A stretch of 64,000 nucleotides of DNA from Maribacter forsetii DSM 18668 (GCF_000744105.1 NZ_JQLH01000001.1:2728001-2792000), one strand, 5' to 3'. Shown: positions 8,471-19,140, counted from the first letter of the stretch. Numbers and translations: made by a program. Notes: a model not told the origin generated them from the sequence alone.

Positions 8471-8498
8471 AAAAGCTCCTTTATGGAGCTTTTTTTTT
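8471..8498 (+). terminator. Rho-independent terminator
   Basis: Stem AAAAGCTCC / GGAGCTTTT with a 5-nt loop and a following T-run, ending four bases before the next ATG. Confidence 0.88.
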
Positions 8499-8501
8499 GA
8501 T

Positions 8502-8945
8502 ATGATACAAATAAAAAGAATTACAATAGCAGACATTAACGACATCTTACCTCTTTTTGATGGGTATAGAGTGTTTTATAAAATGGAATCTGATATTGAT
8601 GCTGCAACCAAGTTTTTAAAAAGTAGAATTACAAAAGAGGAATCCATCATATTTGCAGCATACGAAAACAATAAAGCCGTAGGTTTTACACAATTATATT
8701 ATACTTTCTCTTCTGTAAGTCTACAAGAATCCCTCATTTTAAATGATTTGTTTGTTCATGCGGATTATAGAGGAAAATCTATTGGTGAACAATTACTTTT
8801 AAAAGCGCAAGAATTTTGCAAAGAGAATAGCTACAAAGGACTAGCATTGGAAACAGCTATTGATAATCCTGCTCAAAAATTATATGAGAAATTAGGATGG
8901 GAAAAAGATTACCATGCTTTTCATTACTTTTGGCAGGTTAAATGA
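8502..8945 (+). CDS. GNAT family N-acetyltransferase
   Basis: A 147-residue single-domain acetyltransferase. The acetyl-CoA binding motif A is visible as LFVHADYRGKSIGEQLL (about residues 84-100, with R-G-K-S-I-G as the pyrophosphate loop), then ALETAIDNPAQKLYEKLGWEKD, typical of GNAT motif B. The acceptor is unknown. The start at 8502 falls just after a terminator hairpin, so its promoter is unclear. It is followed by trmD after 17 bases and the two may be co-transcribed. A small-molecule or antibiotic-modifying role is possible but not indicated by any neighbour. Confidence 0.88.
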   Translation: MIQIKRITIADINDILPLFDGYRVFYKMESDIDAATKFLKSRITKEESIIFAAYENNKAVGFTQLYYTFSSVSLQESLILNDLFVHADYRGKSIGEQLLLKAQEFCKENSYKGLALETAIDNPAQKLYEKLGWEKDYHAFHYFWQVK

Positions 8946-8962
8946 TGATGCAAGATTAAAAG

Positions 8963-9637
8963 ATGCGAATAGATATTATTACCGTATTACCTGAATTACT
9001 TACCAGCCCGTTTGAAGCCTCCATTTTAAAAAGAGCCATTGATAAAGGATTGGTTGAAGTCCACTTTCATAATATTAGGGATTACACCTCTACCAAATAC
9101 CGTAATGTTGATGACTATCAGTTTGGCGGCGGCGCAGGTATGGTTTTAATGATAGAACCAATAGACAAGTGTATTACCGAATTGAAGTCGCAACGAGACT
9201 ATGATGAAGTTATCTACATGACGCCGGATGGCGCTACTCTAAATCAGAAAATGGCAAATACACTTTCCATGGTAGAGAACATTATAATTCTTTGCGGGCA
9301 TTATAAAGGTGTTGACCAACGTGTTAGAGATGCTTTTATCACTAAAGAAATATCCATAGGAGATTACGTACTTTCCGGCGGAGAATTAGGTGCTGCAGTT
9401 CTGTGCGATTCTATTATTAGATTACTACCAGGTGTATTGAACGATGAAACTTCTGCCCTGACGGATACCTTTCAGGATGGACTTTTAGCACCGCCAGTAT
9501 ACACTAGACCTGCTGAATACGACGGGATGAAGGTCCCAGATGTTTTATTAAGCGGTAATTTCGGAAAAATTGAAGAGTGGCGTGAAAACAAGGCATACGA
9601 GCGTACCGAAAAACTACGACCGGACTTACTTGAGTAG
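8963..9637 (+). CDS. trmD: tRNA (guanine37-N1)-methyltransferase
   Basis: Methylates G37 next to the anticodon of tRNAs reading CNN codons, preventing +1 frameshifts; SAM is bound in a trefoil knot. The 224-residue protein shows the family blocks [25 protein letters not shown] and [16 protein letters not shown], the knot region with the conserved aspartate, and the C-terminal [17 protein letters not shown]. Length and start ([12 protein letters not shown]) are normal. It precedes rplS, an ancient neighbour, but a promoter between them lets rplS be transcribed separately. Confidence 0.97.
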   Translation: MRIDIITVLPELLTSPFEASILKRAIDKGLVEVHFHNIRDYTSTKYRNVDDYQFGGGAGMVLMIEPIDKCITELKSQRDYDEVIYMTPDGATLNQKMANTLSMVENIIILCGHYKGVDQRVRDAFITKEISIGDYVLSGGELGAAVLCDSIIRLLPGVLNDETSALTDTFQDGLLAPPVYTRPAEYDGMKVPDVLLSGNFGKIEEWRENKAYERTEKLRPDLLE

Positions 9638-9673
9638 CCAATTTTTAATATTAAAGAAAAACCATATAAATAC

Positions 9674-9703
9674 TTGTGGGTTTTAATTTAAATATTATTT
9701 TTG
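9674..9703 (+). promoter_or_regulatory. Complete promoter for rplS (TTG-N19-TATTTTTG)
   Basis: Both elements match the Bacteroidota consensus: TTG at 9674-9676 and TATTTTTG at 9696-9703, spaced 19 bases. The start of transcription should be near 9710, giving a leader of about 60 bases. Confidence 0.75.
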
Positions 9704-9716
9704 CACCCTGTTAGAA

Positions 9717-9766
9717 CAACCTCTGACGATAATCGTGAATGTTGCTTTAATTTAATTCCAATTAAA
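9717..9766 (+). promoter_or_regulatory. Possible structured leader of rplS
   Basis: The leader between the predicted transcription start and the ATG holds short pairing segments: CAAC 9717-9720 with GTTG 9741-9744, enclosing ACG/CGT, then the inverted repeat TTTAATT-CC-AATTAAA at 9751-9766 right before the start. Autogenous leaders for ribosomal protein L19 have been reported for flavobacteria as far as I recall. I cannot confirm that this is one. Confidence 0.35.
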
Positions 9767-9772
9767 TAGACA

Positions 9773-10123
9773 ATGGAATCATTAATAAAATTTGTACAAG
9801 ACGAGTTCGTAGCTAAAAAAGATTTTCCAAAATTCTCTGCTGGTGATACAATCACAGTATACTACGAAATTAAGGAAGGTGAAAAAACAAGAACTCAGTT
9901 CTTTAAAGGAGTTGTAATACAACGTAGAGGTTCTGGTTCAACAGAAACTTTTACTATCCGTAAAATGTCAGGTACAGTAGGTGTTGAGCGTATCTTCCCT
10001 GTAAACTTACCAGCATTACAAAAAATTGAAGTTAATAAACGTGGTAAAGTACGTAGATCTAGAATTTACTATTTCCGTGAGTTAACTGGTAAGAAAGCTA
10101 GAATTAAAGAGGTAAGAGGATAA
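9773..10123 (+). CDS. rplS: 50S ribosomal protein L19
   Basis: A 116-residue ribosomal protein located at the 30S-50S interface. Family blocks visible are FSAGDTITVYYEIKEGEKTR, FKGVVIQRRGSGSTETFTIRK, VGVERIFPVNLP and the basic C-terminus KRGKVRRSRIYYFRELTGK. Length is standard. The gene follows trmD as in most bacteria, but here it has its own well-formed promoter and ends in a long hairpin terminator, so it is likely a single-gene unit. Confidence 0.97.
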   Translation: MESLIKFVQDEFVAKKDFPKFSAGDTITVYYEIKEGEKTRTQFFKGVVIQRRGSGSTETFTIRKMSGTVGVERIFPVNLPALQKIEVNKRGKVRRSRIYYFRELTGKKARIKEVRG

Positions 10124-10144
10124 ATTTCTCTCCATTATAATATT

Positions 10145-10180
10145 AAGCACTGTTTCATTTTTTGAGACAGTGCTTTTTTT
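10145..10180 (+). terminator. Rho-independent terminator of rplS
   Basis: 12-bp stem, AAGCACTGTTTC pairing GAGACAGTGCTT with one G-T wobble, 7-nt loop, then a T-run ending at 10180. The sequence from here to 10215 (about 35 bases) holds nothing I recognise. Confidence 0.92.
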
Positions 10181-10215
10181 ATGAACAAAAGTGAATAACA
10201 CCTGTTCATAAAGTG

Positions 10216-10248
10216 TTGATTAATAAATATTTATAAATTTTACATTTG
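10216..10248 (+). promoter_or_regulatory. Promoter of the structured RNA (TTG-N22-TACATTTG)
   Basis: TTG at 10216-10218 and a perfect -7 TACATTTG at 10241-10248, 22 bases apart, within the accepted Bacteroidota spacing range. No protein-coding gene follows for more than 500 bases, so this promoter most simply drives the non-coding RNA. Confidence 0.65.
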
Positions 10249-10253
10249 AATTG

Positions 10254-10665
10254 TATTTTTTTGTAAATTGTAGTGTAATCGAAAAATTGGAGTGACGAAA
10301 AAACCAATTTTAAAATTACTACGAAGTTTACGTTCTTACGTATTGCTGTTCTACTTAAACATTTAATTAATATTGAATGGAGTAATTTTTAAGACTATAA
10401 GCTGTCGCTTATAGCACTTAAAATGAATTGAATTATAGAAAAACTATATACTAGGTTTCTATTTTACAATAAAGACGGCAAAAAAGAAATGATGTGTAGA
10501 TGTCAGGTTACGTACCTGAGAATCGAAAAACATTTTACAACGTTGAATTAGTAAAGCGGGTGCAATCAAGGGTTGCCGTTCTAATAAAAAATTAGAACAA
10601 ACTGTCCGTAAGCTTTTTCTAAAAAGCCATATCATTGTATGCGTACATTGATATGGCTTTTGTTA
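10254..10665 (+). ncRNA. Candidate structured non-coding RNA, about 410 nt, family unknown
   Basis: A gene-free stretch with its own promoter and terminator and dense base pairing. (1) A long 5' hairpin: GTAAA 10263-10267 with TTTAC 10327-10331, GTAG/CTAC and TAAT/ATTA inside, capped by AAAATTGG 10283-10290 with CCAATTTT 10304-10311. (2) TTTTAAG/CTTAAAA enclosing the perfect CTATAAGC-TGTC-GCTTATAG at 10395-10414. (3) ATAGAAA 10435-10441 with TTTCTAT 10455-10461. (4) TCAGGT-TACGT-ACCTGA at 10503-10519. (5) A long-range 7-bp pairing ACGGCAA 10475-10481 with TTGCCGT 10573-10579 closing element 4. (6) TTCTAAT-AAAAA-ATTAGAA at 10579-10597. (7) The terminator hairpin. It lacks the RNase P, tmRNA, SRP and group I/II intron core sequences I know. 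Size and architecture suggest a housekeeping or regulatory RNA, but the function is unknown. Confidence 0.6.
10622..10661 (+). terminator. Terminator of the structured RNA
   Basis: 13-bp perfect stem AAAAGCCATATCA / TGATATGGCTTTT, extended past a T-T mismatch by TGTA/TACA around a TGCG loop, with T-rich sequence after it. Confidence 0.88.
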
Positions 10666-10734
10666 TTTAACAAAACTTCTTCCCTAGCCTTAAATATTAA
10701 GGCATCTCCACGTTTCAAAACTTTTAGAATATCG

Positions 10735-10742
10735 TATATTTG
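10735..10742 (+). promoter_or_regulatory. -7 promoter element (TATATTTG) for icd
   Basis: Perfect TAnnTTTG match, 28 bases before the icd ATG at 10770 and about 75 bases after the preceding terminator, so icd has its own promoter. Confidence 0.65.
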
Positions 10743-10757
10743 TTCCGCTTAAATTAA

Positions 10758-12986
<2,229 letters not shown>

Positions 12987-13007
12987 CCCTAAAAATTTAT
13001 TTATATA

Positions 13008-13040
13008 ATACCCTTAACTTTTGTTAAGGGTATTTTTTTT
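13008..13040 (+). terminator. Rho-independent terminator of icd
   Basis: 11-bp perfect stem ATACCCTTAAC / GTTAAGGGTAT with loop TTTT and a T-run. Confidence 0.93.
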
Positions 13041-13099
13041 GTCTTTTAATTAGTTGTAGGAGTATCCCCTTTTTCTAAGTATTTTTACTAAAAAAATTG

Positions 13100-15499
13100 A
13101 TGAAAGGATATTTACCGTCTATTCTTATCTCATTGCTTTGCTTCTCCTTTTCCTCATGGAGCCAACAAAAATATACTTTAAGTGGTTCTATATCCGAATC
13201 TAGTAGTAACGAAACACTTATAGGGGTTACGGTTGCCATACCTGAATTAAGCACCGGTGTTACAACCAATGAATATGGTTTTTATTCTATATCCTTACCT
13301 GAAGGTACTTATAAGGTTCTTGTTAGCTATTTAGGCTTTGAAGATATTATTAAAGAAATTGAACTTACCGAAAATAGACGTATAGATTTTTTATTACAAG
13401 AAGAAGCCGAACAGTTAGAGGAAGTAGTGGTTACCGAAAATGTGGAAAAGATGGATATTAGGAAGCCGCAAATGAGCGTTAACACGCTTTCTGTGGGTAC
13501 CATAAAGAAAATACCGGTAATTCTTGGCGAAGCCGATGTCATCAAATCCATATTGCTATTACCTGGAGTTACCAATGCCGGTGAAGGTGCATCTGGCTTT
13601 AATGTTCGTGGAGGGGCAGCTGATCAAAATCTAATCTTGTTAGACGAAGCTATCATCTTTAATTCATCACACTTATTCGGATTCTTTTCTGTTTTCAATC
13701 CCGATGCCATAAAAGATGTAAAACTCTATAAAGGTGGTATACCAGCACGTTATGGCGGCAGAGTGTCATCGGTATTAGATATATTTCAAAAAGAAGGTAA
13801 CAGTAAGGAGTTTAAAATGAACGGTGGTATTGGCGCCGTTGCTAGTAGACTTTTAATTGAAGGTCCTATAAAAAAGGATAAAGCTGCATTTCTTATTGGT
13901 GGTAGAGCTTCATACGCGCATCTTTTTCTACCTCTTTTCGATGTGGACAACACTGCCTATTTCTATGACCTGAACACAAAGTTAAACTATAGATTAAACG
14001 ATAAGAATAATATTTTTCTGTCCGGATATTTTGGTCGCGATGTTTTTGGGATTAATGATAGTTTCGTTAACACGTACGGCAATACCGTAGGTAACTTTAG
14101 ATGGAACCATTTATTTTCCGATAAACTTTTCTCTAACCTATCTTTAATTTACTCTGATTACTATTACGGACTAAAATTAGATTTTGTAGGTTTTAATTGG
14201 AATTCCGGTATTAGAAATTTCAATATAAAATATGACCTTAAACACTATGCTACAGATAAATTACAAGTAAACTACGGTGTTAATAACGTGTACTATCAAT
14301 TCAACCCCGGAAAAATTGAGCCCAGTAACGCCGAGTCAGGAATTATCGAAGAACAGCTCATCCAAAAATATGCTAATGAATTTGCTGCCTATGTAGATTT
14401 TGAACACAGAGTAACGGACAATCTAAGTCTAGGCTATGGATTACGCTTTAGCCATTTCATGCGACTGGGTCAGGATGAGTTAAATGTATACGCAAATAAC
14501 AACCCTGTTGAATTTGACCCTTTGTTATTAATTTATAAGGAAGCCGAACCTATTGATGTTATTAATCCCGGTAAAGGAACCACATTATCCAACTTCAGTA
14601 ATTTTGAACCAAGAGCATCTTTATCATACACATTAAACGAGACCAGCTCCATTAAAGCTAGCTATACAAGATTGGCTCAATATTTACACTTATTATCGAA
14701 TACAAGCTCCCCTACTCCTTTAGATGTATGGACGCCTAGCGGACCTTTTACAAAACCACAGTTGCTAGATCAATATGCCTTGGGATATTTTAAAAATATA
14801 AACGAAGGGGATTATTCTTTTGAAACAGAGGTTTTCTATAAGGACGTTCAAAACAGAATAGATTATATAGATGGCGCTAATTTAATTGCCAACAATGCCA
14901 TTGAACAGGTAATTTTAAATGGTGAAGCAAGAGCCTACGGACTAGAAGTTTTACTACGGAAAAACGAAGGTAAACTTCAAGGCTGGTTAGCATATACTTT
15001 ATCTAAATCAGAGCAGCGAACACCAGGAAGAACATCTTCTACAGATAATGGTCGTAGCAATATTGAAACTGGGATAAATTTTGGAAATTGGTACAACACT
15101 CCATATGACAAAACCCACGATATCTCTATGTTCATAAGCTTTGATGCAAATGACAAATGGAATTTTAGCGGTAATTTCACCTACCAAACCGGGCAACCTA
15201 CCAACTATCCAATCGGTCAATTTCAGTTTCAAAACTTAACCGTACCATATTACGGTCTTAGAAATACACAGCGATTACCGGCATATAATCGTCTAGACCT
15301 TTCGGCCACATTAACTCCTAGAAAGAATAAAACCAGAAAAATAAAAGGAGAATGGGTTTTCAGCCTATACAATGTCTATAATAGAAGAAATGCTGCTTCT
15401 ATTAGCTTTAGACAGAATGATGACACAGGTGTAAACGAAGCGGTCCGTACATCTATATTCGGCATTGTACCCGCTGTTACCTACAATTTTAAATTATAA
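13100..15499 (+). CDS. TonB-dependent outer-membrane receptor with carboxypeptidase-like N-terminal domain
   Basis: A 799-residue outer-membrane receptor. Order: signal peptide (1-20, SFSSWSQ), carboxypeptidase regulatory-like domain (about 25-105, TLIGVTVAIPELSTGVTTNE and VSYLGFEDI), plug domain (about 115-225, with FNVRGGAADQNLILLDEA), then the beta-barrel ending in an aromatic strand (VTYNFKL). The start is ATG at 13100; the TTG one codon upstream is not needed. The DUF4249 lipoprotein gene follows after three bases, a recurrent Bacteroidota pair thought to act together in uptake. No SusD or glycoside hydrolase is adjacent, so the cargo is unknown. Confidence 0.92.
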   Translation: MKGYLPSILISLLCFSFSSWSQQKYTLSGSISESSSNETLIGVTVAIPELSTGVTTNEYGFYSISLPEGTYKVLVSYLGFEDIIKEIELTENRRIDFLLQEEAEQLEEVVVTENVEKMDIRKPQMSVNTLSVGTIKKIPVILGEADVIKSILLLPGVTNAGEGASGFNVRGGAADQNLILLDEAIIFNSSHLFGFFSVFNPDAIKDVKLYKGGIPARYGGRVSSVLDIFQKEGNSKEFKMNGGIGAVASRLLIEGPIKKDKAAFLIGGRASYAHLFLPLFDVDNTAYFYDLNTKLNYRLNDKNNIFLSGYFGRDVFGINDSFVNTYGNTVGNFRWNHLFSDKLFSNLSLIYSDYYYGLKLDFVGFNWNSGIRNFNIKYDLKHYATDKLQVNYGVNNVYYQFNPGKIEPSNAESGIIEEQLIQKYANEFAAYVDFEHRVTDNLSLGYGLRFSHFMRLGQDELNVYANNNPVEFDPLLLIYKEAEPIDVINPGKGTTLSNFSNFEPRASLSYTLNETSSIKASYTRLAQYLHLLSNTSSPTPLDVWTPSGPFTKPQLLDQYALGYFKNINEGDYSFETEVFYKDVQNRIDYIDGANLIANNAIEQVILNGEARAYGLEVLLRKNEGKLQGWLAYTLSKSEQRTPGRTSSTDNGRSNIETGINFGNWYNTPYDKTHDISMFISFDANDKWNFSGNFTYQTGQPTNYPIGQFQFQNLTVPYYGLRNTQRLPAYNRLDLSATLTPRKNKTRKIKGEWVFSLYNVYNRRNAASISFRQNDDTGVNEAVRTSIFGIVPAVTYNFKL

Positions 15500-15502
15500 G
15501 CT

Positions 15503-16405
15503 ATGAAACGCTATTTAATATGTATACTGATAATAACAATCTTTGCATCATGCGAAGATGTTGTTGATGTTGAGCTACCAGATAATGTTAGTAGACTCAT
15601 TGTTAACGGGGTAATCAGAGTTAATGAAAATGAAGAATACCTACCAATTGAAATAGTGGTTTCAGAGAGTAGTTCTTTCTTTGAAGAAAATACAGTTGCA
15701 ACCATTAAAAGCGCTATCATTTATTACGGCACTCCCAGAGAAGATGCTCCAGAAATTTTGGAAGGTGGCGGAGTATCTAATTTAGCGGAAGTTGAACCTG
15801 GAAGCGGAAAATGGGTTCCGGACCCATCATTTGATAGCGACCAAAGAATTAGGGTTGGTAATATCAATGAAGGTGATGTTTTTCAACTGATGATCACTAC
15901 AGATACTGAGCAATACTTAGCTACTACCACTTATGTAAAATCGGTACCAATAGACTCTTTAGAGCAAGGTGATGAAACTCTTTTTTCAGGTGACGAAACA
16001 GAAGTTATCGTAACATTTACCGATCCCGGAGATAGTGACGATTTTTACCTATTAGATTTAGATTTTGGAGAATTTTTAGTGACGGAAGATGAATTTTACC
16101 AAGGGCAGACATTTGTATTCTCTTATTTCTATGACAATGAACTTCAAGTAAACACCAGCTCTGTAGTAGATGTTAGTCTTATTGGCGTAGACGAGCCTTT
16201 TTATAATTATATGAACCAAGTTATAGTACAGTCCGGGGGTGACCAAGGTCCTTTTCAAACGCCGGCAGCTACCGTTCGTGGTAATATTATAAATATTACC
16301 GATATTGATAATGTTGATAATACAGATAATTATGCATTAGGTTACTTTGCAATTGTAGAAGAATATAAAGACAGTATAACCATAACAGAAAATGAGACGA
16401 ACTGA
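15503..16405 (+). CDS. DUF4249 lipoprotein
   Basis: A 300-residue lipoprotein with a lipobox IFASC (Cys17) after a short signal sequence. The pattern ASCEDVVDVELPDNVSRLIVNG is the start of the DUF4249 family, which is beta-rich and found almost only in Bacteroidota, usually directly after a carboxypeptidase-like TonB receptor, as here. It probably sits at the outer membrane as a partner of that receptor, but no biochemical function is known to me. It overlaps the next gene by 14 bases, indicating co-transcription. Confidence 0.88.
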   Translation: MKRYLICILIITIFASCEDVVDVELPDNVSRLIVNGVIRVNENEEYLPIEIVVSESSSFFEENTVATIKSAIIYYGTPREDAPEILEGGGVSNLAEVEPGSGKWVPDPSFDSDQRIRVGNINEGDVFQLMITTDTEQYLATTTYVKSVPIDSLEQGDETLFSGDETEVIVTFTDPGDSDDFYLLDLDFGEFLVTEDEFYQGQTFVFSYFYDNELQVNTSSVVDVSLIGVDEPFYNYMNQVIVQSGGDQGPFQTPAATVRGNIINITDIDNVDNTDNYALGYFAIVEEYKDSITITENETN

Positions 16406-16631
16406 TAAAGATTTACTGGTTACAGGTTTAAAAAAATTGGCGATTACCGTAGTTCTAATGTTTACGGCGCCTATTGTATTATGGCAGGCATTTAAAAATC
16501 AAGAACACTTTTTATTTTGGCCCGTTTGTATAATTGGGATAATCCTAGCATTCTTTGCAGTTAGAACAGGTTTTAAAGGTATTATTACAATAATGGACTC
16601 AATGTTCGGAAAGAAACCAAAATCATCTTAA
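16392..16631 (+). CDS. Small two-helix membrane protein (DUF6095-like)
   Basis: A 79-residue protein with two transmembrane segments (about residues 15-32 and 40-60) and a basic C-terminus (GKKPKSS). It resembles the DUF6095 family of small Bacteroidota membrane proteins; function unknown. Its start lies 14 bases inside the DUF4249 gene, so it is the third gene of that operon. Its stop overlaps the end of the convergent DUF4294 gene by four bases. Confidence 0.7.
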   Translation: MRRTDKDLLVTGLKKLAITVVLMFTAPIVLWQAFKNQEHFLFWPVCIIGIILAFFAVRTGFKGIITIMDSMFGKKPKSS

Positions 16632-17326
16632 TCCTTAGGTATTTTGGTAGTTCTCTTCCACTTATTATACAACTTATCATAGTCGTAATCTAAAACAGTT
16701 TCTTGCCGCTCTAATTTACCTTTAGAGAAAGCACGTTGTAAAATATCTTCAATTAGGTAATCTTCCTCAATCAGATCTGGGTGAAATTCTTCTTTGATAC
16801 TAATACTAAAAAGCTTTGCCGTGGTATTGTACCAAAATGCACGCCATCCGTTTCTTAAATCCTTTACCAAATCAAAAGCCGTAGTACCTGTTTGCCTATA
16901 AATTAGTTTAACTAAAATTTGACCCTCTGTACGCGTTAATTTTTTCAACTCTTCAGAAAACTCCTCTTCAATAAATTTCTGTACTTTTTTAGTATACTTT
17001 TTACGTTTACGATTGTTCTTCATATTCGACAAACTATCGTTCAACTCTACCAAACGCTCTGCCGCCATTTTTGCATACGGATATACTTTTTGCGTTTTTC
17101 TACGTAAAATGTAATACCGTAATTTTTCGTCGTAAGATGAGAATTTAAGTTTACCAAATACATAAGCTTCTTGCAAGGCTATTGAACTTTGAACCAAAGA
17201 ATCACCAGCAACAATAATCATCTTTTCCGTAATGGAATCAAGTTCCTGTTCTTCAACCTGGGCATTACATATAAATATGCCGCTGAATAGTAAAAAAAGA
17301 AGTAAAAAGTTATATTTCATTACCAT
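16628..17326 (-). CDS. DUF4294 exported protein
   Basis: A 232-residue protein with an N-terminal signal peptide (about 1-22, ending ICNAQ). The body contains LRYYILRRKTQKVYPYAKMAAERL, LTRTEGQILVKLIYRQTGTTAF and LRNGWRAFWYN, the blocks I associate with the DUF4294 family of Flavobacteriia. It is predicted periplasmic, helical and lysine-rich, with no catalytic motif recognised. Two ATGs (17326, 17320) are both plausible starts. It is divergent from the M42 peptidase gene and convergent with the DUF6095-like gene. Confidence 0.78.
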   Translation of the reverse strand: MVMKYNFLLLFLLFSGIFICNAQVEEQELDSITEKMIIVAGDSLVQSSIALQEAYVFGKLKFSSYDEKLRYYILRRKTQKVYPYAKMAAERLVELNDSLSNMKNNRKRKKYTKKVQKFIEEEFSEELKKLTRTEGQILVKLIYRQTGTTAFDLVKDLRNGWRAFWYNTTAKLFSISIKEEFHPDLIEEDYLIEDILQRAFSKGKLERQETVLDYDYDKLYNKWKRTTKIPKD

Positions 17327-17398
17327 AGGCTTAACAAAAGTCCTGCCAAAATTAACGATTATTAAAGAAGGTTATTACTAATACAACGCTAATATTCT

Positions 17399-17406
17399 TA
17401 AGTTTG
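17399..17406 (+). promoter_or_regulatory. -7 promoter element (TAAGTTTG) for the M42 peptidase gene
   Basis: Perfect TAnnTTTG. It covers the TTG at 17404 that could be read as an upstream start, supporting ATG 17425 as the true start. Confidence 0.6.
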
Positions 17407-17424
17407 TATTCTAAACTTATTTTG

Positions 17425-18513
17425 ATGGCAAATAAAAAAATAATTACTAAAAAGTCTGAAGACTTCTTTGAAAAATACCTGAATAATGCTGCCCCAACTG
17501 GATATGAGTGGGAAGGGCAAAAAATATGGATGGACTACCTTAAACCTTATGTAGATACATTTATTACCGATACATATGGCACAGCAGTGGGCGTTATAAA
17601 CCCTGATGCTAAATATAAAGTAGTTATTGAAGGACATTCTGATGAAATTTCTTGGTATGTAAACTATATCACAGATAACGGTTTAATTCATGTCATTAGA
17701 AATGGTGGTAGTGATCATCAAATAGCACCGTCTAAATGGGTAAATATCCATACAACTAAAGGAATTGTAAAGGGTATATTTGGCTGGCCTGCTATCCATA
17801 CCCGTAAAGGAGATAAGGAAGAAACTCCTAAAATCGAAAATATTACGGTTGATGTTGGCGCCACAAATAAAGAAGAAGTAGAAAAGCTTGGGGTTCACGT
17901 AGGTTGTGTTATCACTTACCCAGACGAGTTTCAAATTCTTAACAAAGACAAGTATGTATGCAGGGCAATTGACAACAGAGCTGGCGGATTCATGATTGCC
18001 GAAGTTGCTCGTTTATTGCATGAGAATAAAGTTGAGTTGCCATTTGGACTTTATATAACAAATTCTGTACAGGAAGAAATAGGTTTACGTGGTGCAGAAA
18101 TGATTACACAGACTATTAAGCCAAATGTTGCCATTGTAACAGATGTTTGTCATGATACCACCACACCTATGATTAAAAAAGAGGTACAAGGTCATACAGA
18201 AATTGGTGCTGGTCCTGTAATTTCTTATGCGCCTGCAGTTCAAAACAAGTTGCGCGAACGTATCATTAAAACAGCTGAAGATAATAAGATACCATTTCAA
18301 AGAATGGCCGCTTCTAGATCCACAGGTACAGATACTGATGCTTTTGCCTATAGTAATGGCGGAGTTGCTTCTGCATTGATTTCTTTGCCGCTACGCTACA
18401 TGCACACAACGGTAGAAACAGTTCATAAAGACGATGTTGAAAATGTAATTCGTTTAATCTACGAAACACTCTTAACAATTAAAGACGGAGAAACTTTTAG
18501 CTACTTCGATTAA
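17425..18513 (+). CDS. M42 family metallo-aminopeptidase
   Basis: A 362-residue cytoplasmic aminopeptidase of the M42 family (glutamyl aminopeptidase/TET type), which trims peptides with two metal ions. Metal and catalytic motifs visible: GHSDEISW (first His and Asp), DNRAGG (bridging Asp), VQEEIGLRGA (catalytic Glu pair), VTDVCHDT, and the C-terminal YMHTTVETVHKDD. Length is typical. ATG at 17425 gives MANKKIITKKSEDFF; an upstream TTG at 17404 lies within the promoter element and is rejected. A terminator separates it from the Nudix gene. Confidence 0.93.
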   Translation: MANKKIITKKSEDFFEKYLNNAAPTGYEWEGQKIWMDYLKPYVDTFITDTYGTAVGVINPDAKYKVVIEGHSDEISWYVNYITDNGLIHVIRNGGSDHQIAPSKWVNIHTTKGIVKGIFGWPAIHTRKGDKEETPKIENITVDVGATNKEEVEKLGVHVGCVITYPDEFQILNKDKYVCRAIDNRAGGFMIAEVARLLHENKVELPFGLYITNSVQEEIGLRGAEMITQTIKPNVAIVTDVCHDTTTPMIKKEVQGHTEIGAGPVISYAPAVQNKLRERIIKTAEDNKIPFQRMAASRSTGTDTDAFAYSNGGVASALISLPLRYMHTTVETVHKDDVENVIRLIYETLLTIKDGETFSYFD

Positions 18514-18521
18514 ATTTATAT

Positions 18522-18551
18522 AATCCCTCTTTAACCGGAGGGATTTTTTTA
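18522..18551 (+). terminator. Rho-independent terminator of the M42 gene
   Basis: 8-bp stem AATCCCTC / GAGGGATT with a T-run, ending just before the Nudix ATG at 18557. Confidence 0.88.
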
Positions 18552-18556
18552 TTTCT

Positions 18557-19111
18557 ATGGATGAATTAATAGACATTCTTGATGCTGAAGGTAACATGAC
18601 CAATACCACCGCCATGAAGTCTGAAGCACACAAAAAAGGCTGGTTTCATCAAACCGTTCATATTTGGTTTTATACTTCGGATGGAAATATTCTAGTGCAG
18701 CAACGTGGTAAAGACAAAGATGTATATCCGTTACTGTGGGATGTATCCGTTGCTGGACATATTGGGGCTGGAGAGGGCATCATAACATCTGCATTACGTG
18801 AAGTACAAGAAGAAATAGGTTTGACAATTTTACCTTCTGATTTAGAAAAAATAGGCATTTTCAAATCCGTAAAAAAGCATTCTGAAATATTAAAGGATTA
18901 CGAATTTCATCATACATTTATAACTAAGCTAAAATTACCTTTTAGTGCACTTCAAAAACAGGACAGTGAAGTTGAGGCATTAAAACTAGAGTCGATAAAA
19001 CAATTTAGCAAAGCAATGAAGGACACTTCAAAATACAATTATGTTCCTCATGATATTTCTTATTATAAGACTATACTTAAAGAAATATCCAGTAAAAACA
19101 ACAACGTGTAG
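18557..19111 (+). CDS. Nudix hydrolase
   Basis: A 184-residue Nudix protein. The box G-x5-E-x7-R-E-x2-E-E-x-G is complete at residues 67-88 (Gly67, Glu73, Arg81, Glu82, Glu85, Glu86, Gly88). The N-terminal DELIDILDAEGNMT and HQTVHIWFYTSDGNILVQQRG resemble isopentenyl-diphosphate isomerase-like and YfcD-like Nudix proteins. The substrate is undetermined. The isomerase-specific Cys and Glu pair is not evident, so true IPP isomerase activity is not claimed. It converges with the RbsD/FucU-like gene 30 bases away. Confidence 0.88.
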   Translation: MDELIDILDAEGNMTNTTAMKSEAHKKGWFHQTVHIWFYTSDGNILVQQRGKDKDVYPLLWDVSVAGHIGAGEGIITSALREVQEEIGLTILPSDLEKIGIFKSVKKHSEILKDYEFHHTFITKLKLPFSALQKQDSEVEALKLESIKQFSKAMKDTSKYNYVPHDISYYKTILKEISSKNNNV

Positions 19112-19140
19112 CCTTTACATTCTTCTTTAAAAAAGTGCAT

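Noticed and set aside
10254..10665. tmRNA, RNase P RNA, 6S RNA or SRP RNA as the identity of the structured RNA
   Set aside because: No tag-peptide ORF (AEE.NYALAA-like), no tRNA-like ends, no GAGGAAAGTCC class A core and no SRP tetraloop. Size alone fits tmRNA or RNase P, which is not enough.
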